Shown here: piece by piece, positions 17,750 through 25,707 of the stretch | Layout of the letters: each line of letters opens with the position of its first letter | Position numbering within the stretch: the first letter of the stretch is position 1 | Assembly: GCA_910587765.1 (NCBI GenBank) | Contig: CAJUNR010000004.1 | Span: 79,552 to 143,551 of the forward strand | Direction of reading: 5' to 3' | DNA length: 64,000 nucleotides | Origin: an uncultured Lachnospiraceae bacterium | GTDB lineage: Bacteria; Bacillota; Clostridia; Lachnospirales; Lachnospiraceae | The notes under the pieces: model-generated | Told to the model about the DNA's origin: nothing | Seen by the model: only the letters and a program-made list of their open reading frames with translations | Databases searched by the model: none | Made by a program: the position numbers and the translations under genes

Positions 17750-19078
17750 ATGGATATCATCGTTGCTCCCGGAGGGAACATCAGCATCACCCGTCCCGGA
17801 CAGGGTTTTCTGGATCTGGAAGAAGCGGGATTTGAAAACGTTTTGCTGGATCTCTCCCTGCTGTGCAGGCCTGGTGAACTGGAGAATGTGCAGCGTGATA
17901 CATATTCTCGTTTGAGAGCGGGGGAAAACGGAAGGATTTTGAAAATGCGGCCTTCTGAACAGCCGGAAGAACTCTTTCACCGTGCAGAGGCGCTGTCGGC
18001 TCAGTGCAGAAAGGCCGGACTGCATGCTCCCATAGCCCGGGCTCCTTTTCTGCGGACAGATACAAAGCGTCGGGATTTGGATGAACTGTTGTTCTCTCTT
18101 GCCTGCGAGAGTATCCGCGCCTGCTCGGAAGCCGGAGGCGATGCTGTTATCATAAGCCCCCTCTCCTCTGTTTTGGATAGAGGAGAGGAATGGGAAACGA
18201 ACCGGGATTTTTATCGAAAACTGATTCCGGCGGCCAGAGAATATCAGGTGCGGATTCTTTTGCATAATCGGTGCCGTGACGTGGGCGGACATCTGGTCAG
18301 GGGTGTCTGTTCCGACGCGAATGAGGCCGCTTCCTGGGTTGACCGGCTCAATGAGGAGGCGGGAGAAGAGCGCTTCGGCTTTTGCATGGACGTGGGGATC
18401 TGCAGTCTGTGCGGACAGAATATACAGGCATACGCGTATGCGCTTGGGAACCGTATCAAAGCGGTGATCCTGCGGGACAATGACGGACACCGGGAACTGT
18501 CGGCGCTTCCTTTCACCTGTACGTCTCTCGGAGGGCAGTGCAGGACGGACTGGCTGAGCCTGATCCGGGGGCTCAGGGAGATTGAGTTCGACGGTCGGCT
18601 TGTGCTGGATTTTTCGGATACGGCAGCCGCCTTTTCACCGCTGCTTCGTCCGCTTCTGATGAAACTGGCAAAGGCCGCCGCAGACTATTTCCAGTGGCAG
18701 ATTCAGATGGAGCGGCTTTTGAAAAAATATTCGTCAGTTGTCCTTTTCGGCGCCGGGAATATGTGCCGCAATTATATGAAATGTTATGGGGAACTCTGTC
18801 CGCCGTTGTTCACCTGTGACAATAACCGAATGCTCTGGGGGACGACGTTCTGCGGACTGGAGGTCAGACCGCCGGAGCGTCTGAAAGAGCTTTCCGCGGA
18901 CTGCGTGATTCTGATCTGCAACATCTATTACCGTGAGATCGAACGGCAGCTCCGCGATATGGGAATCGAAAATCCGATTGGATTTTTTAATGACGAATAT
19001 ATGCCGTCGTTTTATTTTGACCGGCTGGAAGGAGACAGGGATGCTGCGGATCGGGGTTCAGACAGAAGACATAATTGA
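17750..19078 (+). CDS. TIM-barrel isomerase-like protein (diverged metal site) with C-terminal Rossmann-like module
   Basis: The protein has 442 aa. Residues 1-310 are a paralogue of the next gene (shared GGH-V-G-C-DA spacing, RDNDG, TDW--IRGLREIEF). However, the metal ligands of the xylose isomerase/AP-endonuclease-2 family are replaced: the Glu of VEN becomes His in LHN, the His of DTGH becomes Ile, HIHD becomes ILRD, and the final FET Glu becomes Ser. It may not be catalytic. The recurring module follows at VVLFGAGNM (F333-G336). GGAGGAAAG precedes ATG 17750. Confidence 0.72.
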   Translation: MDIIVAPGGNISITRPGQGFLDLEEAGFENVLLDLSLLCRPGELENVQRDTYSRLRAGENGRILKMRPSEQPEELFHRAEALSAQCRKAGLHAPIARAPFLRTDTKRRDLDELLFSLACESIRACSEAGGDAVIISPLSSVLDRGEEWETNRDFYRKLIPAAREYQVRILLHNRCRDVGGHLVRGVCSDANEAASWVDRLNEEAGEERFGFCMDVGICSLCGQNIQAYAYALGNRIKAVILRDNDGHRELSALPFTCTSLGGQCRTDWLSLIRGLREIEFDGRLVLDFSDTAAAFSPLLRPLLMKLAKAAADYFQWQIQMERLLKKYSSVVLFGAGNMCRNYMKCYGELCPPLFTCDNNRMLWGTTFCGLEVRPPERLKELSADCVILICNIYYREIERQLRDMGIENPIGFFNDEYMPSFYFDRLEGDRDAADRGSDRRHN

Positions 19079-19994
19079 CGACCAGGAGCCGGAAGAAGGG
19101 TTCCGGCTCCTGAAACACACAGGTTTTTCCTGTGCGGATTTCAGCCTCAACGGCTATCTGACAAACAAGGCAGTCTACCGTTCAAAGCTCAATTCCTTTT
19201 TTGACCGCTCTGATCAGGAACTGGAAAAATTTTTTACCCCTCATAAGCGGGGGGCGCAGGCGGCGGGAATTGCGATTCATCAGATGCATATGCCGTATCC
19301 GAATTATGTGCCCGGAGCAGGCAGAGAGTTGAACGATTACCTGCAAAACGTGGTTGCGCAAAAAAGTCTGCAAATATGCGCATTCTTCGATTGTCCGTAT
19401 CTGGTTGTGCACGGTTTTAAGCTTGCCCGTTATCTGGGAAGTGAAGAGCGCGAATGGGAGCAGACGGAGCATTTTCTGGATTCCCTCGCTCCGGCGGCGA
19501 AAGAAGCGGGTATTACCCTGTGCGTGGAAAATCTGTATACCGGTATCGGGGGACATATTGTGGAGGGGCCGTGCTGCGATGCGGAAAAGGCGGCGCAGCG
19601 GATTGACCGGATGAACGAAAGATACCAGGCCGAGGTACTTGGGTTTTGTTTTGATACGGGACATGCAAATCTTGCAGGGCTTGATTTTGAACGTTTTCTT
19701 ACGGTACTGGGCGGGAGGCTGAAAGTACTGCACATCCACGACAACGACGGCGTTTCGGATCTGCATCAGCTTCCGTTTACTTTTACGAAGACCAGAGAAA
19801 ACCGGCCTTCCACAGACTGGGAGGGATTTGTGAGAGGATTGAGGAATATTGAATTTGGCGGGGTGCTGAGTTTTGAGACAGCGCCGGTACTTACCGCTTT
19901 TCCAAGGAGGATGAAACGGGAAGTGTTGTCGTTTCTTGCGTCGACAGGACGCTGTCTGGATCCAACGGAACAGGAAAGCGGGGGAGGCTTGTAA
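19041..19994 (+). CDS. Sugar phosphate isomerase/epimerase family TIM-barrel protein
   Basis: The protein has 317 aa from ATG 19041, which has GGAAGGAGAC 4 bases upstream. It overlaps the previous gene by 38 bp. Canonical metal ligands of the xylose-isomerase-like family are present: CVENLYTGIGGH, FCFDTGHANL, HIHDNDG and SFETAP. The substrate is unknown; an open-chain sugar or polyol-phosphate precursor is plausible from context. It is the last gene of the polysaccharide cluster on this strand. A long hairpin follows 80 bp downstream. Confidence 0.82.
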   Translation: MLRIGVQTEDIIDDQEPEEGFRLLKHTGFSCADFSLNGYLTNKAVYRSKLNSFFDRSDQELEKFFTPHKRGAQAAGIAIHQMHMPYPNYVPGAGRELNDYLQNVVAQKSLQICAFFDCPYLVVHGFKLARYLGSEEREWEQTEHFLDSLAPAAKEAGITLCVENLYTGIGGHIVEGPCCDAEKAAQRIDRMNERYQAEVLGFCFDTGHANLAGLDFERFLTVLGGRLKVLHIHDNDGVSDLHQLPFTFTKTRENRPSTDWEGFVRGLRNIEFGGVLSFETAPVLTAFPRRMKREVLSFLASTGRCLDPTEQESGGGL

Positions 19995-20074
19995 AAACAG
20001 TTGTGCCGGATACAGAAAATCTGCAGAAAACGTTAAGTTTTTCTTAGGAAACATCTAAGCGCTTTTTAAAGTAT

Positions 20075-20120
20075 AAAAACCTTCCGTCTGATAAAATAAG
20101 ATCAGAACGAGGAGGTTTTT
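20075..20120 (+). promoter_or_regulatory. Long hairpin overlapping the ligase ribosome binding site
   Basis: AAAAACCT (20075-20082) pairs with AGGTTTTT (20113-20120). Inside, TCTGAT (20087-20092) pairs with ATCAGA (20101-20106) around the loop AAAATAAG. With two bulges this makes a stem of about 18 bp. The 3' arm contains the GAGGAGG ribosome binding site of the ligase gene and ends in T5. It can act as a terminator of read-through from the polysaccharide cluster or mask translation initiation. A TAAAAT hexamer (20092-20097) at the loop could be a -10 box producing transcripts that lack the 5' arm; no convincing -35 was found. Confidence 0.55.
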
Positions 20121-20121
20121 T

Positions 20122-21171
20122 ATGATGGAGAAAAAGAAAGTGGCAGTCCTGTTCGGCGGCTGCTCATCAGAATACGAGGTGTCCCTGCAGTCTGCGTACG
20201 GAGTGATCAGCCATATAAACCGGGAAAAATACGAAGTGATCCTGATCGGTCTCCACCGGACGACCGGACAGTGGTACTGGTACCGGGGGAATCCGGATCG
20301 TATTGCGCAGGATTCCTGGTGCCGGGCGGAATGCTGCGTGCCGGTGTATGTGCCGACGGATAAAACGGTGCGCGGTTTCTGCTTTCAGGAAGACGGCGGT
20401 ATGCGCGCGCTGCACGTAGATCTGGCGCTTCCGGTGCTTCACGGGAAAAACGGGGAAGACGGAACTGTACAGGGAGCGCTGGAACTGGCTGGGATTCCGG
20501 TGGCGGGGTGCGGTCTTTTAAGCTCCGCGCTCTGTATGGACAAGGAGCTGGCGCACCGGACGGCGGAGGCCGCCGGCGTTTTGGTTCCGGTGTCTGTGTC
20601 GGTGAAAAAGCCGTATGAAGCGCAGCAGGTGCGGGAGACGGCAGAAAAGCTGTCGTATCCGCTGTTTGTCAAGCCGGTCCGTTCCGGTTCCTCCTTCGGA
20701 ATTACCATGGTACAGAAGGAGGAGGAACTGATTCCCGCACTGGAGCGCGCGTTTGCCCATGACAGTATGGTTCTCATGGAAGAGCGGATCGAAGGGAGAG
20801 AGGTCGGCTGTGCGGTGATCGGGACCGAGCGGCTGCTGACCGGGGAGGCGGATGAAATCGAGCTGTCGGCGGGCTTTTTTGATTATACAGAGAAATATAC
20901 GCTGAAAACTTCCAGCATCCATGTACCCGCCAGAGTCGATTCCGGGACAGGAGAGCGGATCCGCAGGACGGCGCGGACGATCTACCATGCCCTGGGGTGC
21001 TCCGGGTTCGCCAGAGTGGATCTGTTCCTCACAGAGGACGGCAGGCTTTATTTTAACGAAGTCAACACAATTCCCGGATTTACGCCTCACAGCCGTTTCC
21101 CCAACATGATGAAGGCGGCGGGGTATTCGTTTGAGGAGGTATTGGAGCGGATTCTGGAGGGAGAAGGATGA
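20122..21171 (+). CDS. vanG: D-alanine--D-serine-type ligase, VanG-like
   Basis: The protein has 349 aa of the Ddl ATP-grasp family, which joins D-Ala to a second D-residue for peptidoglycan. FGGCSSEYEVSLQSA is the N-terminal signature, followed by LPVLHGKNGEDGTVQG, LSSALCMDKELAH and FNEVNTIPGFTPHSR. The active-site loop EKYTLKTSSIHVPARV is like VanG (from memory, EKYTLKSSKIYMPARI) and unlike the YxAKY loop of ordinary Ddl or the VanA/B loop, suggesting D-Ser as second substrate. The following VanXY-like and VanT-like genes support this. A housekeeping Ddl role remains possible. GAGGAGG precedes the start. Confidence 0.83.
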   Translation: MMEKKKVAVLFGGCSSEYEVSLQSAYGVISHINREKYEVILIGLHRTTGQWYWYRGNPDRIAQDSWCRAECCVPVYVPTDKTVRGFCFQEDGGMRALHVDLALPVLHGKNGEDGTVQGALELAGIPVAGCGLLSSALCMDKELAHRTAEAAGVLVPVSVSVKKPYEAQQVRETAEKLSYPLFVKPVRSGSSFGITMVQKEEELIPALERAFAHDSMVLMEERIEGREVGCAVIGTERLLTGEADEIELSAGFFDYTEKYTLKTSSIHVPARVDSGTGERIRRTARTIYHALGCSGFARVDLFLTEDGRLYFNEVNTIPGFTPHSRFPNMMKAAGYSFEEVLERILEGEG

Positions 21172-21953
21172 GCCGTGTGAAACTGACCCGGGAAGATACC
21201 AAAAGGGGGAGCCTGATTCTGGTGACGCCCGCGCATGCGCTGACGGAGGAGGGCAGGCCGAAAGCCTCTGCGCCGGTCGGAACATCCGGTGTTTTTCTTG
21301 AGCGGAAAGCGGCCGCCATGCTGCAGCGGCTTTTGCTGCGTCTTGGAAGCGGCGGGCGGATTGTCCCGGTGAGCGGTCTGCGCAGTCATGAGGAGCAGAT
21401 CCGGATCTGGGAGGAGACGCTGGAGAAGGAAGGAGCGCTTTTTACCAAAACCTATGTGGCAAAACCCGGACACAGCGAGCATGAGAGCGGACTGGCCATT
21501 GATCTGGCAAAGGCCGCGGAAACAATTGATTTCATCTGTCCGGAATTTCCCCGGGACGGGATCTGTGGAACATTTCGGAAGCTGGCGCCCCGTTACGGCT
21601 TTGTCGAGCGTTATCCGGCGGGGAAGGAGGACGTGACCGGAATCGGGGCAGAACCCTGGCATTTCCGGTATGTGGGAGCGTGGCATGGGATGGCGATGGA
21701 GAGAGAAGGGCTGATTCTGGAGGATTATATCGCGTTTCTGAAAGAGTCCGCGCCTCCGGAGCGCCCGTATCTGTGTCCGGACCCGGAGAGCGGGGCATGC
21801 GCGGAGATTTTTTATGTCGATCTGTACAGGACGCAGGAGTATGCGTTCCGGTCCGGCGGGCGCGGTACGGTTTCCTGTTCCGGCACCAACGAGGGTGGGA
21901 TCGTGATATGCCGCCGGACGTCCGGGGAAACAGAGGTGCAAAAAGATGTATGA
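21168..21953 (+). CDS. D,D-dipeptidase/D,D-carboxypeptidase, VanXY/VanY-like (M15B)
   Basis: The protein has 261 aa. Zinc-peptidase motifs of the VanY/VanXY family are present: SGLRSHEEQ, HSEHESGLAID (H105, D112) and EPWHFRYV (E162, H165). These enzymes remove D-Ala-D-Ala or the terminal D-Ala of precursors so that D-Ala-D-Ser replaces it. There is no signal peptide or membrane segment, as expected for a cytoplasmic VanXY. Translation is coupled: the ATG overlaps the ligase stop by 4 bp. About 60 extra C-terminal residues after the catalytic core have no clear assignment. Confidence 0.85.
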   Translation: MSRVKLTREDTKRGSLILVTPAHALTEEGRPKASAPVGTSGVFLERKAAAMLQRLLLRLGSGGRIVPVSGLRSHEEQIRIWEETLEKEGALFTKTYVAKPGHSEHESGLAIDLAKAAETIDFICPEFPRDGICGTFRKLAPRYGFVERYPAGKEDVTGIGAEPWHFRYVGAWHGMAMEREGLILEDYIAFLKESAPPERPYLCPDPESGACAEIFYVDLYRTQEYAFRSGGRGTVSCSGTNEGGIVICRRTSGETEVQKDV

Positions 21954-23067
21954 GACATGCAGGGCGTGGATGGAACTGAATATGGAACATCTGCGCCATA
22001 ATGTGCGGCTGCTGCAGTCGCTTTTGCCCCAGGGCTGCGCGCTGATGCCGGCGGTAAAGGCCAACGCCTACGGGCACGGCGCGGCGGCGGTGGCGGGCGA
22101 GCTTCAGAGATTGGGGATAGAGGACTACTGCGTGGCTTCGGCGGAGGAAGGAGCGGCGCTTCGCGGGGCGGGAATCCGGGGGCAGATTCTCGTCCTCGGT
22201 TATACGCATCCCTGGGAATTTGCGCTCCTGGAAGAGCATGACCTGACGCAGACGGTCGTGGATTATGATTACGGCAGAGAGCTGGAGGCTTACGGAAAGG
22301 AACTGCCCGTCCATGTGGGCATCGACACCGGGATGCACCGGCTGGGGGAATCCTGGGAGAATCTCTCCCGGCTTGAGAGCCTGTGGGAGAGGCGGCGCCT
22401 GAGAATCACGGGCGTCTATTCGCATCTGTGCACTTCCGACGGGGAGACGGAGGAGGAGCGGGATTGGATGCGTCTGCAGGAGAGACGGTTCCTAAAGGCG
22501 GTGCAAAGCCTGCGGACGGGGGGAAGGACATTTTCCACGCATCTGCAGGGAAGCTACGGAATCCTGAACGGGAAACGCCTGTGCGGAAGCTACGATTACG
22601 CGAGAGCGGGGATCGCGCTGTACGGGGCGCTGAGCGCGCCGTCCGCGGAGCTGCGCCGAAGGTACGACCTGCGTCCGGTGGCGTCCGTGAAGGCGCGGAT
22701 TGCCTGCATACGGGAAGTGGGGGCGGGAGAAGGGGCGGGCTACGGGCTCGCCTGGCGCGCGGACTGCGCCCGGCGGATTGCGGCGGTCTCCGTCGGGTAC
22801 GCGGACGGGATTCCCCGCGCGCTCTCCGGCGCGGGACGTGCGCTGGTGCGGGGCCGGAGCGTCCCCGTCGTGGGAAGGGTCTGCATGGATCAGCTTCTTC
22901 TGGATGTGACGGAGGCGGAAGGCGTCCGTCCGGGAGACGAGGCGGTCCTGATCGGCAGAGACAAAGGACTGGAGATCCGCGCGGAGGAACTGGCCGCGCA
23001 GGCCGGAACCATATCCAACGAGATCCTCAGCAGGCTGGGAGCGCGCCTGCCGCGCGTGGAGGTCTGA
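21946..23067 (+). CDS. Alanine/serine racemase, soluble VanT-like
   Basis: The protein has 373 aa of the PLP alanine racemase fold. VKANAYGHG carries the PLP lysine (K38), HVGIDTGMHRLGE and HLQGSYGILN follow, and Y266 of GYGLAW is the opposite catalytic base. The sequence resembles the racemase half of VanT, but the N-terminal membrane domain that VanT uses for serine uptake is missing. It should supply D-Ser or D-Ala for the ligase. It overlaps the peptidase gene by 8 bp. GC content is very high here, about the highest in the window by eye. Confidence 0.85.
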   Translation: MYETCRAWMELNMEHLRHNVRLLQSLLPQGCALMPAVKANAYGHGAAAVAGELQRLGIEDYCVASAEEGAALRGAGIRGQILVLGYTHPWEFALLEEHDLTQTVVDYDYGRELEAYGKELPVHVGIDTGMHRLGESWENLSRLESLWERRRLRITGVYSHLCTSDGETEEERDWMRLQERRFLKAVQSLRTGGRTFSTHLQGSYGILNGKRLCGSYDYARAGIALYGALSAPSAELRRRYDLRPVASVKARIACIREVGAGEGAGYGLAWRADCARRIAAVSVGYADGIPRALSGAGRALVRGRSVPVVGRVCMDQLLLDVTEAEGVRPGDEAVLIGRDKGLEIRAEELAAQAGTISNEILSRLGARLPRVEV

Positions 23068-23091
23068 TCCGGGCGTCCGGTCAGCGTTTTT
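23064..23091 (+). terminator. Intrinsic terminator of the vanG-like operon
   Basis: CTGA-T-CCGG (23064-23072) pairs with CCGGTCAG (23077-23084) around a GCGT tetraloop, with one bulged T. It is followed by CG and TTTTT (23087-23091). The hairpin overlaps the racemase stop codon. Confidence 0.6.
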
Positions 23092-23215
23092 CCCCCTGTA
23101 CTTTTCCGGAATTTGGGAGTATACTGGACAGGAAGATTCCCGCAGAGTCCGGAGGCACCGCCGGGACGGGCGAAGCCTTTGCGGACGGACGGGAGAACAA
23201 GGAGGAGGCGGCAGG

Positions 23216-23497
23216 ATGGATACAATGGGACTGCTGGACGAGCTGCAGAACAAAGCGCGCAGGGACGCGGCGCTCAGAGAAGCGCTGCTTCTGACGAGGG
23301 AAGAGAAGAATCCGGTGGACGCTTTCTGCCGGAAGTGCCAGGAGCTTGGCTATCCGATTTATGTGATGGATTTGATTCAGGCGGGCGAGGAGTTTTACGG
23401 GACGATGCGCCGGAGCACCAACGGAGGCGGAGAAAATTCCCCCAAGCTGTCGGGAGAAGACGATTTCTATGAGCTGTTCATGGCAAGCCTGATGTAA
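23216..23497 (+). CDS. Small Nif11-domain-like protein
   Basis: The protein has 93 aa. The pattern LLDELQNKARRDAALREALL followed by NPVDAFCRKCQELGYPIYVMDL and AGEEFY resembles the Nif11-like domain of RiPP leaders and small conserved proteins. The tail (NGGGENSPKLSGEDDFYELF) has no obvious core-peptide cysteine or Ser/Thr richness, and no RiPP enzyme is nearby, so a housekeeping role is more likely than a RiPP precursor. AAGGAGGAGG lies 7 bases before ATG 23216. A possible -10 (TATACT, 23120-23125) lies upstream with only a weak -35. Confidence 0.65.
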   Translation: MDTMGLLDELQNKARRDAALREALLLTREEKNPVDAFCRKCQELGYPIYVMDLIQAGEEFYGTMRRSTNGGGENSPKLSGEDDFYELFMASLM

Positions 23498-23518
23498 AAG
23501 GCAGAGGAGAATTTTTTT

Positions 23519-24052
23519 ATGGACCAACAGAAGCTGGAAACACAGATTGCACAGTTCCCGGTGTGCGAATACGCATTTCTTTTGCCGCAGGAGATTCCGT
23601 TTCTGGAGGAGGTGCGCTACATCTGCAGGACGGAATGCCCTCAGTACGCGCGTTCCTGGTCCTGCCCTCCGGCGGTGGGGACGGTGGAGGAGTGCCGGGC
23701 GCGCTGCATGGAGTACACGGGAGGGTTTCTGTTCACGACCGTTGCGGAGGTCCGGGATCTTGCCGATCTGGCGGAGACGCTCGCAACGCGGATGGAGCAT
23801 GAAGAGATTACAAGAGAGATCCGGGATCTTTTCAGGAGAGAATGCGCGGAAACGCTGGTGCTGTCCACGGAATCGTGCGCGGTCTGTGAGCAGTGTGCGT
23901 ATCCTGACGCCCCATGCCGCCATCCGGAGCGGATGTTTCCCTGTATCGAGAGTTACGGGATTCTGGTGACAAAGCTGGCGGAGAACTGCGGGATCTGCTT
24001 TATGAACGAGGGAAACGTGGTCACCTGGTTCAGCCTGATTCTGTATCGGTAG
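23519..24052 (+). CDS. DUF2284 cysteine-rich metal-binding protein
   Basis: The protein has 177 aa. Conserved cysteine groups are visible: CRTECPQYARSWSCPP near residue 37, CAVCEQC, APCRHPERMFPC and NCGIC. This matches DUF2284 (predicted metal-binding proteins of anaerobes, function unknown), probably holding a zinc or iron-sulfur centre. The start follows GCAGAGGAG. A perfect 7-bp hairpin (GGGAGAC/GTCTCCC, 24052-24069) sits at the stop codon but has no T-run. Confidence 0.85.
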   Translation: MDQQKLETQIAQFPVCEYAFLLPQEIPFLEEVRYICRTECPQYARSWSCPPAVGTVEECRARCMEYTGGFLFTTVAEVRDLADLAETLATRMEHEEITREIRDLFRRECAETLVLSTESCAVCEQCAYPDAPCRHPERMFPCIESYGILVTKLAENCGICFMNEGNVVTWFSLILYR

Positions 24053-24116
24053 GGAGACGCCGGTCTCCCGAACGCCTGCCGTCCGCTCAGGGCGGGGCGG
24101 AATCGCCGCACCGTGA

Positions 24117-24143
24117 CATAAAACGGCCCGCCGTACATATACT
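24117..24143 (+). promoter_or_regulatory. Candidate sigma-E-type promoter of yqfCD
   Basis: ACATAAA-like -35 (CATAAA, 24117-24122) and CATATACT (24136-24143) lie 13 bases apart. This is close to the sporulation sigma-E pattern (ATA-rich -35, CATACAMT -10), and yqfC/yqfD belong to that regulon in Bacillus. A vegetative reading (GTGACA, 19-base spacer, TATACT) is also possible. Confidence 0.4.
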
Positions 24144-24169
24144 GATATAAATATACAGGCTGGTACGGT

Positions 24170-24430
24170 ATGAAGCTCAGAGAACAGATGGCGGAAAAGC
24201 TGAAGCTTCCCAGGGATCTGGTGATGGGAGCGGCGGTTTTGACCGTGACGGGGAGAAGCGAGGCATATATAGAGAATTACCGGGGGATCATCGAGTATAC
24301 GGAGACGAGGATCCGCCTGCAGACGAAGACCTGCCAGATGATTCTGTGCGGGGAACGGCTGCACATTGATTACTATACGGAAGACGAGATGAAAATATCG
24401 GGCGAGATTGGAGAAATCCGTTATTGTTGA
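24170..24430 (+). CDS. yqfC: Sporulation protein YqfC
   Basis: The protein has 86 aa of the YabP/YqfC family: VTVTGRSEAYIENYRGIIEY followed by I-L-T-TCQMILCG and a short C-terminal strand. It is conserved in spore-formers and always next to yqfD. The ribosome binding site is weak. The gene overlaps the yqfD start, so the pair is probably translated together in the mother cell. The exact molecular function is not known. Confidence 0.88.
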   Translation: MKLREQMAEKLKLPRDLVMGAAVLTVTGRSEAYIENYRGIIEYTETRIRLQTKTCQMILCGERLHIDYYTEDEMKISGEIGEIRYC

Positions 24431-25662
24431 CGAATCTTTTGAAATTTCTGAAAGGCTATGTGCTGATACGTCTGTCCGGATATTCCCCGGAACGTTTTCT
24501 GAACCTTTGCAGCCACCATGGAATTATTCTGTGGGGGCTTCGTTCGGTTGGCGCAGAATACGAGATGTGCATCAGCGTCAGCGGATTCAGAAGACTCCGG
24601 CCGCTGGTGCATAAGACAAGGACGAAGGTCGTGATCCTCGAGAGACACGGCCTTCCTTTTATCCTCCACCGTTACCGGAACCGGAAGCTGTTCGCGCTGG
24701 GCGCGCTTCTGGGCGCGGCCCTTCTCTATGTGCTGTCCCTGTTTATATGGAATATCCATGTGGAGGGCAATTACAGTCTGAGCGACGAGGTGATTCTGAA
24801 TTATCTGGAAAGTGTGCAGATCGTGCACGGGATGGCGAAGAGGGAGGTTCACGGGGAAGAGATCGAGGCGGGGCTTAGGGAACATTTTCCGGAAATTACC
24901 TGGACGTCCGCGGAGGTGAAAGGAACAAGGCTCATCATTCATGTGCAGGAAAATGAGGACGCCGCGCCGGAGGAGATTCCGGACGAGGAACCGGCTGATC
25001 TGAGGGCCGCGGATACGGGGACCATCGTTTCCATGATTGTCCGAAGCGGTACCCCGGCCGTCTCGGAGGGGATGGAGGTACAAAAAGGCGATCTGCTGGT
25101 GAGAAGCCTTGTGGAAGTCCTGGACGACGCCGGGGAGACGGCGAACACCTACTATGTGCACGCGGACGCGGATATACGGATCAGGAGGAGTGAACATTAT
25201 CAGGATTCCTTCGACATGAATTATGTGAAAAAAGTGTACACCGGAAGGAAAAGAACGTCGTTCTACCTGATTCTCGGCAGGAAACGGCTGAATTTCCGGC
25301 TGTGGCACAGAGAATCGTACGGGCAGTCCGACTTCATCGCCAGCGAGCTGCCTCTTAAAATCACGGAGAACTTTTATCTCCCGATTACGCTGGGAAAATA
25401 TACGGAGCAGGAGTATGTTCCCACGGACGCCGTCTATACGCGGGAGGAGGCCGCGGCGCTGGCCAAAGAGAACTGGGCGCTGTTTTTTGAAAAATTAAGA
25501 ATAAAGGGACTTCAAATTATTGAAAATAATGTTAAAATAGAGGTAAACGGGGATGTCTGCACGGCAGAGGGAGATTATGTGGTGGAAGAATCCGCCGTGC
25601 AGGAGCAGACGCCCGAGATGACGCCGCCGGAATCAGAACCGGAAACGGAGGACGGAGCGTGA
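24424..25662 (+). CDS. yqfD: Sporulation protein YqfD
   Basis: The protein has 412 aa. The N-terminal soluble part has VLIRLSGYSPERFLNLC and GIILWGLR. A membrane segment follows at about residues 92-110 (LFALGALLGAALLYVLSLFI), then WNIHVEGN starts the extracytoplasmic domain. It ends in an acidic Pro/Glu-rich tail. The start codon is TTG (24424 or 24427) overlapping the yqfC stop, with TTGGAG upstream. Family members are needed for engulfment-stage sporulation. Confidence 0.9.
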   Translation: MLTNLLKFLKGYVLIRLSGYSPERFLNLCSHHGIILWGLRSVGAEYEMCISVSGFRRLRPLVHKTRTKVVILERHGLPFILHRYRNRKLFALGALLGAALLYVLSLFIWNIHVEGNYSLSDEVILNYLESVQIVHGMAKREVHGEEIEAGLREHFPEITWTSAEVKGTRLIIHVQENEDAAPEEIPDEEPADLRAADTGTIVSMIVRSGTPAVSEGMEVQKGDLLVRSLVEVLDDAGETANTYYVHADADIRIRRSEHYQDSFDMNYVKKVYTGRKRTSFYLILGRKRLNFRLWHRESYGQSDFIASELPLKITENFYLPITLGKYTEQEYVPTDAVYTREEAAALAKENWALFFEKLRIKGLQIIENNVKIEVNGDVCTAEGDYVVEESAVQEQTPEMTPPESEPETEDGA

Positions 25663-25707
25663 AAGCATCCGCCGGAGGCGGGATTTAGAAGCAGGAGAAC
25701 AGATCAG

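Noticed and set aside
22383..23294. 303-codon + frame overlapping the racemase
   Set aside because: Gly/Arg-rich translation caused by high GC; it runs through the terminator and overlaps two better genes.
24052..24069. Terminator after the DUF2284 gene
   Set aside because: The 7-bp GGGAGAC/GTCTCCC hairpin is perfect but no T-run follows.
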